In this document: positions 58,591 to 64,000 of the stretch, piece by piece
How the letters are laid out: each line of letters opens with the position of its first letter
Position numbering within the stretch: the first letter of the stretch is position 1
Assembly: GCA_963715285.1 (NCBI GenBank)
Contig: CAVQRU010000010.1
Location: 129,613-193,612, forward strand
Length of the DNA stretch: 64,000 nt
Origin: Sva-07 sp963715285
Lineage (GTDB): Bacteria; Actinomycetota; Acidimicrobiia; Acidimicrobiales; Ilumatobacteraceae
Reading direction: 5' to 3'
The notes under the pieces: model-generated
Told to the model about the DNA's origin: nothing
Seen by the model: only the letters and a program-made list of their open reading frames with translations
The model's database searches: none
Position numbers and translations under genes: made by a program

Positions 58591-59700
58591 GTGACGGAGG
58601 CCTTGACCGTGTCAACGACGACACGGTCCATGGAGGCGCCGGCGGTCCGACTGACCGGCCTGCGCAAGACCTTCGGGAACGTCGTCGCCCTCGATCACCT
58701 CGATCTCGAGATCGCGGACGGGGAGTTCTTCTCCCTCCTCGGCCCGTCCGGGTCGGGCAAGACGACGTGCCTCCGCCTGATCGCCGGGTTCGAGCGGCCG
58801 ACCAGTGGGATCATCGAACTCCACGGTGTCGACGTGTCCGGCCGCCCCCCTTTCGAGCGCGAGGTGAACACGGTGTTCCAGGACTACGCGCTGTTCCCCC
58901 ACATGACGGTCGAACAGAACGTCGCCTACGGCCTGAAGGTGAAGAAGGTCGCGAAGAGCGAGACCGCACAACGCGTGGGCGACGCGCTGGCCATGGTGCG
59001 TCTCGAAGGGCTCGGGGCCCGCAAGCCGGGTCAGCTGTCGGGAGGCCAGCGCCAGCGCGTGGCGCTCGCCCGCGCGCTCGTCAACCGACCGCGGGTGCTG
59101 CTGCTCGACGAGCCGCTCGGCGCCCTCGATCTCCAACTGCGTCACGAGATGCAGGTCGAGCTCAAGCAGATCCAGCGCGACGTGGGCATCACGTTCGTGT
59201 ACGTCACGCACGACCAGGAGGAGGCGCTCACGATGAGCGACCGACTCGCGGTGTTCAGCCAAGGTCGCATCGACCAGTTGGGCGTGCCGTCCGAGGTGTA
59301 CGAGCAACCCGACACGACATTCGTCGCCGGCTTCCTCGGCACGTCGAACCTGGTCGACGGACCACTGGCGACTCGGCTCACCGGGTCGCCGGCACCCCAC
59401 ACCCTGCGTCCCGAACGCATCCGTCTCCTCGCCGCCGACTCGACCCCCGCGCCCGGCGACCTCACGCTCGACGGGACCGTCCGCGACGTGGTGTTCCTCG
59501 GCTCGCTCACGCGTTACCGGGTCGACGTCGGTGGTCGCGATCTCGTCGTCGTGTCGCAGAACACCGACGGCGCGCCCGATCCGGCGCTCGGCGTGATGGA
59601 TCGTCCAGCGCGCCTCTCGTTCTCGCCAGGTGCCCTCCGACCGGTGGCCACCGACGGGGTTCAATCCAACACACCTGAATCAGGGGGAACATCAACATGA
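58591..59700 (+). CDS. potA: Polyamine-type ABC transporter ATPase
   Basis: 369 residues from GTG 58591 (AGGAG upstream; ATG 58630 possible). Walker A LLGPSGSGKTTCLRLIAGFE, Q-loop VFQDYALFPHMTV, signature QLSGGQRQRVALARAL and Walker B VLLLDEPLGALD are intact, followed by a TOBE-like C-terminal domain. It powers uptake by the membrane pair below. Overlaps potD by 4 nt. Confidence 0.93.
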   Translation: MTEALTVSTTTRSMEAPAVRLTGLRKTFGNVVALDHLDLEIADGEFFSLLGPSGSGKTTCLRLIAGFERPTSGIIELHGVDVSGRPPFEREVNTVFQDYALFPHMTVEQNVAYGLKVKKVAKSETAQRVGDALAMVRLEGLGARKPGQLSGGQRQRVALARALVNRPRVLLLDEPLGALDLQLRHEMQVELKQIQRDVGITFVYVTHDQEEALTMSDRLAVFSQGRIDQLGVPSEVYEQPDTTFVAGFLGTSNLVDGPLATRLTGSPAPHTLRPERIRLLAADSTPAPGDLTLDGTVRDVVFLGSLTRYRVDVGGRDLVVVSQNTDGAPDPALGVMDRPARLSFSPGALRPVATDGVQSNTPESGGTST

Positions 59701-60983
59701 GAATCACACGACGTGCGATCGCCGTCGTCATGCTCGGGGGGCTCATCGTTGCCTCGTGTGGCAGCGACGACGACGGAGCAAGCGACGACGCCTCGACGGA
59801 GGACACCGCAGCCGCCGAGGACACCGCCGCCGCCGAGGACACCGCAGCCACCGAGGACACGGAGGCGACCGATGGCACCGACGCAGCGGCCGGGGGCGAG
59901 CTGGAGGGCGGCGAAGGCGAAGTGTCGATCATCGCCTGGGCGGGCTACATCGAGCGGGGCGAGACCGATCCGGCCTACGACTGGGTGACCGAGTTCGAGG
60001 AGCAGACCGGCTGTGGGGTGACCGTGAAGACCGCGGCGACCTCCGACGAGATGGTGTCACTGATGACCGGGAGCAGCGGCGAGTACGACCTCGTCACCGC
60101 ATCCGGTGACGCGAGCCTGCGCCTCATCCGTGGTGGCACCGTCCAGCCGATCGACATCTCGCGGATCCCCAGCTACGGCACGGTCGACGACCGGCTCGCG
60201 GAAGCGCCGTGGCACTTCGTCGACGGCGAGCACTACGGCACCCCGTACCTGTGGGGCTCGAACGTGCTCATGTACAACACCGACGTCTTCACCGAGGCGC
60301 CGACGTCCTGGAGTGTCGTGTTCGAGGAGCAGGATCTTCCCGACGGCGAGTCGAATGCCGGCCGAGTTCAGGCCTATGACGGGCCGATCCACATCGCCGA
60401 CGCGGCGCAGTTCCTGAAGGTGCACTCGCCGGAACTCGGCATCGACGACGTGTACGCACTGAACCAGGAGCAGTTCGACGCCTCGATTGCCTTGCTCGAG
60501 CAGCAGAACGCGCTGGTCAACCGCTACTGGCACGACGTGTTCGTCCAGATGGAGGACTTCACGAGCGGCACCACCGTGGCGAGCGGCACCTGGCCGTTCC
60601 AGGTGAACCTGCTCGCGGCCGACGGTCAGCCGATCGCCAGTGTGGTTCCCGAGGAGGGAGCGACCGGCTGGTCCGACACGACGATGCTCCACGCAGACGC
60701 CGCGCACCCGAACTGCGCATATGCCTGGATGGAGTGGTCGCTGAACCCGACCGTGCAGGGCGACGCATCGGCGTGGTTCGGTGCCGTGCCATCGGTGCCC
60801 GCTGCCTGCGAATCCAGCGACCTGCTCGGTCCCGACGGGTGCTCCACCAACGGCTTCGACAACTTCGACCAGATCGCGTTCTGGAAGACGCCGGAGTCGA
60901 ACTGTTTCGGTGACCAGCCCGAGGGCACCTGCGTGCCGTACAGCACGTGGGTCGAGGAGTACCAGAAGATCCTCAACATGTGA
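59697..60983 (+). CDS. potD: Polyamine-type ABC transporter substrate-binding lipoprotein
   Basis: 428 residues from ATG 59697. A lipobox (LIVASC, Cys21) is followed by an acidic low-complexity linker of (T)AAAED units and the binding protein fold starting VSIIAWAGYIERGE. SEYDLVTASGDASLRLI-type and PYLWGSNVLMYNTDVF segments resemble PotD/PotF spermidine/putrescine-binding proteins. Ligand specificity is inferred from operon type. Confidence 0.88.
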   Translation: MRITRRAIAVVMLGGLIVASCGSDDDGASDDASTEDTAAAEDTAAAEDTAATEDTEATDGTDAAAGGELEGGEGEVSIIAWAGYIERGETDPAYDWVTEFEEQTGCGVTVKTAATSDEMVSLMTGSSGEYDLVTASGDASLRLIRGGTVQPIDISRIPSYGTVDDRLAEAPWHFVDGEHYGTPYLWGSNVLMYNTDVFTEAPTSWSVVFEEQDLPDGESNAGRVQAYDGPIHIADAAQFLKVHSPELGIDDVYALNQEQFDASIALLEQQNALVNRYWHDVFVQMEDFTSGTTVASGTWPFQVNLLAADGQPIASVVPEEGATGWSDTTMLHADAAHPNCAYAWMEWSLNPTVQGDASAWFGAVPSVPAACESSDLLGPDGCSTNGFDNFDQIAFWKTPESNCFGDQPEGTCVPYSTWVEEYQKILNM

Positions 60984-61039
60984 CCCGTCGGCGGGCCGGG
61001 ACCGCCCCGGCCCGCCGACCCACACGAGCATCACCGCCG

Positions 61040-61981
61040 ATGAGCACCACGCCCACTGCACCGGTCCCGCGTTCGCTGGGACACCGGATCTCGAGCTTCT
61101 TCTATCGTCACCCGCGCCTTCGCCTGTGGCTGATTCTCGCGCTGCCGCTGGCGTGGTTCCTCGTCGTCTACATGGGGTCGCTGCTGGCACTGCTCATCCA
61201 GAGCTTCTACTCACTCGACAGCTTCACCGGCACCGTGGACGAGTCATTCACACTCGACACCTGGCGCTCGATGTGGAACGCGGTGACGCGAGACATCGTC
61301 GTTCGGACCGTGGTGATGGCGGCAGCGGTGACGGTCGGTGCGGCGCTCATCGCCATGCCCGTCGGTTACTTCATGGCGAAAGTGGCATCGCCCCGCGCGA
61401 AGACGGTGCTCTTCATCGCCGTGCTGATGCCGCTGTGGTCGAGCTACATCGTGCGTGTGCTGTCGTGGCGTCAGATCCTCAACAGCGCCGGCGTGTTGAC
61501 GTGGTTCGCCGACCGCCTGGGACTCACCTGGGTGATCGATGCGGTGCTCGACGCTCCGGTGATCGGTGGCGCCGATCTCACGACGAGCTTTGCCGGCCAG
61601 TACCTCGTGTTCCTCTACATCTGGCTGCCCTACATGATCCTGCCGGTCCAGGTCGCCCTCGAACGCGTGCCGACGTCGGTCCTCGAGGCGTCGAGCGACC
61701 TCGGAGCGAAACCGTTCGCCACGTTCCGACACATCACCTGGCCGCTCGGCCTGCCCGGCATCGTCGCCGGTTCGATCTTCACCTTCGCGCTCACGCTCGG
61801 CGACTACATCATTCCCCAGCTCGTCGGTCCGTCGAAGCCGACGATCGGGCTCGCGATCTACCAGTTCCAGGGAGTCGCAGGAAACCTGCCGCTCGCCGCC
61901 GCCTACACGGCGATCCCGATGGTGATCATGGCGGTGTACCTGGTCGTCGCCCGGCGGCTCGGCGCATTCGAGGCGTTGTGA
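61040..61981 (+). CDS. potB: Polyamine-type ABC transporter permease, PotB-like
   Basis: 313 residues from ATG 61040. Six transmembrane segments with the EAA loop DLGAKPFATFRHITWPLGLPG, typical of binding-protein-dependent permeases. LWLPYMILPVQVALERVP (as YIWLPYMILPVQVALERVP) precedes it. Its stop shares one base with the potC start (TGATG). Works with PotC as the membrane pore. Confidence 0.9.
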   Translation: MSTTPTAPVPRSLGHRISSFFYRHPRLRLWLILALPLAWFLVVYMGSLLALLIQSFYSLDSFTGTVDESFTLDTWRSMWNAVTRDIVVRTVVMAAAVTVGAALIAMPVGYFMAKVASPRAKTVLFIAVLMPLWSSYIVRVLSWRQILNSAGVLTWFADRLGLTWVIDAVLDAPVIGGADLTTSFAGQYLVFLYIWLPYMILPVQVALERVPTSVLEASSDLGAKPFATFRHITWPLGLPGIVAGSIFTFALTLGDYIIPQLVGPSKPTIGLAIYQFQGVAGNLPLAAAYTAIPMVIMAVYLVVARRLGAFEAL

Positions 61982-62781
61982 TGGCCAGCCACGGGTCTCG
62001 CCATCTCGTCCTGAAGGCCACCGTCGGACTTGCGATCCTCTTCCTGTGGTTCCCGCTCGTCCTCATCGTTCTCTACGCGTTCACCACCGACGACGTGGTG
62101 CCCACGTTCCCGCCACCAGGGCTGACGACCAAGTGGTTCGGGATCGCCCGCGACAACCCGGAGATCTGGGACGCGATGTGGCTGTCGACGCGCGTGGCCC
62201 TGTTGGCGACCGCCCTCTCGCTCGTGCTGGGCAGCATGGTGGCCGCCGCCGTCGCTCGATCGCGCTTCTTCGGCCGCGAGGCGATCTCGTTCCTCATCCT
62301 GTTGCCGATCGCGCTGCCCGGCATCGTCACGGGGATCGCGCTGAGGTCGGGGATCAACACCCTCGGCTTCGAGTACGGCACGTTCACGATCGTCGTCGGA
62401 CACGCCACGTTCTGTGTCGTGATCGTCTACAACAACGTGCTCGCCCGGCTGCGCCGATCGTCCGGCTCGGTGATCGAGGCGTCGATGGACCTCGGCGCCT
62501 CGGGCATCCAGACGTTCCGCTACGTGCTGTTGCCGTCCGTCGGCACCGCGCTGGTCGCGGGGGCGATGCTGGCGTTCGCGCTGTCGTTCGACGAGATCAT
62601 CGTCACCACGTTCACCGCCGGCAACCAGAAGACCCTGCCCATCTGGATCCTCGGGAGCCTCAACCGCCCGCGGAACCGGCCGGTGCTCAACGTCGTGGCG
62701 ATCATCGTGATGGCGGTCACCCTGGTGCCGGTGATGATCGCCCAGCACCTCGCCGGCCGCGAAGCCACCAATCGACTCTGA
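61981..62781 (+). CDS. potC: Polyamine-type ABC transporter permease, PotC-like
   Basis: 266 residues from ATG 61981. Six hydrophobic segments, ALPGIVTGIAL, and the EAA loop DLGASGIQTFRYVLLPSVG are those of PotC-type permeases. TTFTAGNQKTLPIWILG follows. Last gene of the operon. Confidence 0.9.
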   Translation: MASHGSRHLVLKATVGLAILFLWFPLVLIVLYAFTTDDVVPTFPPPGLTTKWFGIARDNPEIWDAMWLSTRVALLATALSLVLGSMVAAAVARSRFFGREAISFLILLPIALPGIVTGIALRSGINTLGFEYGTFTIVVGHATFCVVIVYNNVLARLRRSSGSVIEASMDLGASGIQTFRYVLLPSVGTALVAGAMLAFALSFDEIIVTTFTAGNQKTLPIWILGSLNRPRNRPVLNVVAIIVMAVTLVPVMIAQHLAGREATNRL

Positions 62782-62870
62782 GGCCGTTCGCGCCGGTCGG
62801 GAACCCGGGGCCTCGAGGGTGCAGTAGCATCGCCAGGCCGTTACGGGGGTGGAGACATGGGGGTGGAGAT

Positions 62871-64000
62871 ATGGACTACTTCGATCTCGGTGGGTACTCG
62901 AGACGCGTGACCACGACGTCCGATGAGGCGCAGACCTGGTTCGACCGAGGGCTGCGTTGGACGTACGGCTTCAACCATGAAGAGGCCGCGGAGTGCTTCC
63001 GCAAGGCCATCGGCGCCGACCCCGGCTGTGGCATGGCGTACTGGGGTCTCGCCTATGCCATCGGGCCGAACTACAACAAGCCGTGGGAGCTCTTCGAACC
63101 GGAGGAGAAGGACGCCGCGTTGCAGGAGGCGCACGAAGCGCTCGGCACGGCTCGGTCGCTGTCGGGATTGGCTCCCGTCGAGACGGCGATGATCGAGGCG
63201 CTCGCCGAGCGCTACCCGACGGATCCCGAGATCGAGGACTTCGAACCGTGGAACGACGCGTTCACCGACGCGATGCGCCCCGTGTACGAGGCCAACCCGG
63301 ACGACCTGGAGGTGATCGCCATCTTCGCCGAAGCAGGGATGAACCGGACGCCCTGGCTGCTGTGGGATCTCGAACGGCGAACACCCGCCGAGGGAGCATC
63401 GACCGATGAAGCCCGCACCGCGCTCGAGGGGGCCTTCGCCCACGTCAGTGGCGCCTGGGATCACCCTGGTCTGCTGCACCTGTACATCCACCTCATGGAG
63501 ATGTCGCCGTGGCCGGAGCTGGCCCTCAGCCACGGCGACCGGCTCTGCGAGCTCGTGCCCGACAGCGGGCACCTGCAACACATGGCGACCCACATCGACG
63601 TCTTGTGCGGCGACTACCAGAACGTCATCGACCGCAACCGCCGTGCGGCCGCGGTCGATCGCAAGTTCGCGGACTACGCGGGGAGTGCGAACTTCTACAC
63701 GCTGTACCGGATCCACAACGTGCACTTCGAGGCATACGGCGCGATGTTCATCGGTCGGAAGTCGACGGCGCTGGATGCCGCCGACTCGCTGCGGGTGTTG
63801 TTGCCGGTCGAGACCGTGGCGTTCATGCCCGACTTCTTCGAGGCGTTCTGGGGCATCCGGCTCCACGTGATGATCCGGTTCGGGATGTGGCAGGACATCC
63901 TCGACGAACCGTTGCCCGACGACGCCGAGCTGTTCAGCTTCACCACCGCGCTGCAGCGTTATGCCCGCACCGTGGCGATGGCGAACCTCGGGCTGATCCC
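62871..64000 (+). CDS. TPR-containing protein (3' end beyond the window)
   Basis: 376 complete codons from ATG 62871 (GGAG 5 nt upstream) with no stop before the window ends. The N-terminus WFDRGLRWTYGFNHEEAAEC and FRKAIGADPGCGMAYWGLAY is a TPR pair of the type found in large cytoplasmic TPR proteins; later SHLQHMATHIDVLCGDYQNV-type segments carry several His. Function unknown. Confidence 0.85.
   Translation, partial: MDYFDLGGYSRRVTTTSDEAQTWFDRGLRWTYGFNHEEAAECFRKAIGADPGCGMAYWGLAYAIGPNYNKPWELFEPEEKDAALQEAHEALGTARSLSGLAPVETAMIEALAERYPTDPEIEDFEPWNDAFTDAMRPVYEANPDDLEVIAIFAEAGMNRTPWLLWDLERRTPAEGASTDEARTALEGAFAHVSGAWDHPGLLHLYIHLMEMSPWPELALSHGDRLCELVPDSGHLQHMATHIDVLCGDYQNVIDRNRRAAAVDRKFADYAGSANFYTLYRIHNVHFEAYGAMFIGRKSTALDAADSLRVLLPVETVAFMPDFFEAFWGIRLHVMIRFGMWQDILDEPLPDDAELFSFTTALQRYARTVAMANLGLI

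Overview
The window is 64 kb of high-GC bacterial DNA with dense gene packing, ATGA/GTGA stop-start overlaps, frequent GTG starts and purine-rich ribosome binding sites. The gene set (form I aerobic CO dehydrogenase, an Rpf-type resuscitation factor, SARP regulators, NB-ARC/TPR regulators, PNPOx-like and LLM flavoproteins, an EF-G-like second factor) points to a free-living actinobacterium, probably of the Acidimicrobiia (Ilumatobacter-like). This is an inference from gene content. No rRNA, tRNA, transposase, phage gene or CRISPR array was recognised.

Layout. 1-8.8 kb: a truncated LysR regulator with its own palindromic box, a small unknown gene, glutaminase, a cyclase/NB-ARC regulator, a 48-residue C2H2 zinc finger protein, a hemerythrin plus cupredoxin lipoprotein pair, and two overlapping PNPOx-like flavoproteins. 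8.8-18 kb: a complete minus-strand carbon monoxide dehydrogenase operon (coxM-S-L, an XdhC-YHS fusion, a MobA-like cytidylyltransferase, coxD, coxG, coxE) with a divergent LysR gene. 18-25.4 kb: oxidoreductase, methyltransferases, OsmC, a flavin monooxygenase, a winged-helix/NB-ARC regulator, and acylphosphatase flanked by six copies of a 52-bp hairpin repeat. 25.4-34.5 kb: EF-G-like factor, Rpf with a duplicated 3' end, a tryptophan-repeat protein, an MBL hydrolase, a membrane protein with seven 25-residue repeats next to a SARP regulator, and a glycosyltransferase.

34.6-45.9 kb: tryptophanase, an RmlD-like reductase without the usual Tyr, a 1129-residue nuclease/RNase H-like/helicase protein behind a PafBC-like leaderless promoter, then a minus-strand folB-folK-folP-panE-like operon, cutA and a thioesterase. 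45.9-52.8 kb: MFS exporter, a TY-Chap-like protein, a secreted nuclease with a lamin-tail domain, a fragment of a saccharopine dehydrogenase-like gene, an HNH protein and a luciferase-like oxidoreductase. 52.9-55.8 kb: the most unusual locus, in which a papain-like protease, a small protein sharing the protease's C-terminal domain, a chagasin-type cysteine protease inhibitor and a SARP regulator lie together. 55.8-58.1 kb: a MazF toxin/RHH antitoxin pair and further small RHH genes, one joined to a YccF-like membrane segment. 58.6-62.8 kb: a spermidine/putrescine-type ABC operon (potA-D-B-C order), followed by a partial TPR protein running off the window.

Linked functions: CO oxidation is supplied with cofactor maturation genes in the same operon; the fol genes form a pterin/folate branch; the protease, its inhibitor-like neighbour and its shared domain suggest a self-contained proteolytic system under a pathway-specific regulator. 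Short tandem duplications at the 3' ends of several genes, and two kinds of longer tandem repeats, show that repeat expansion is common in this genome.
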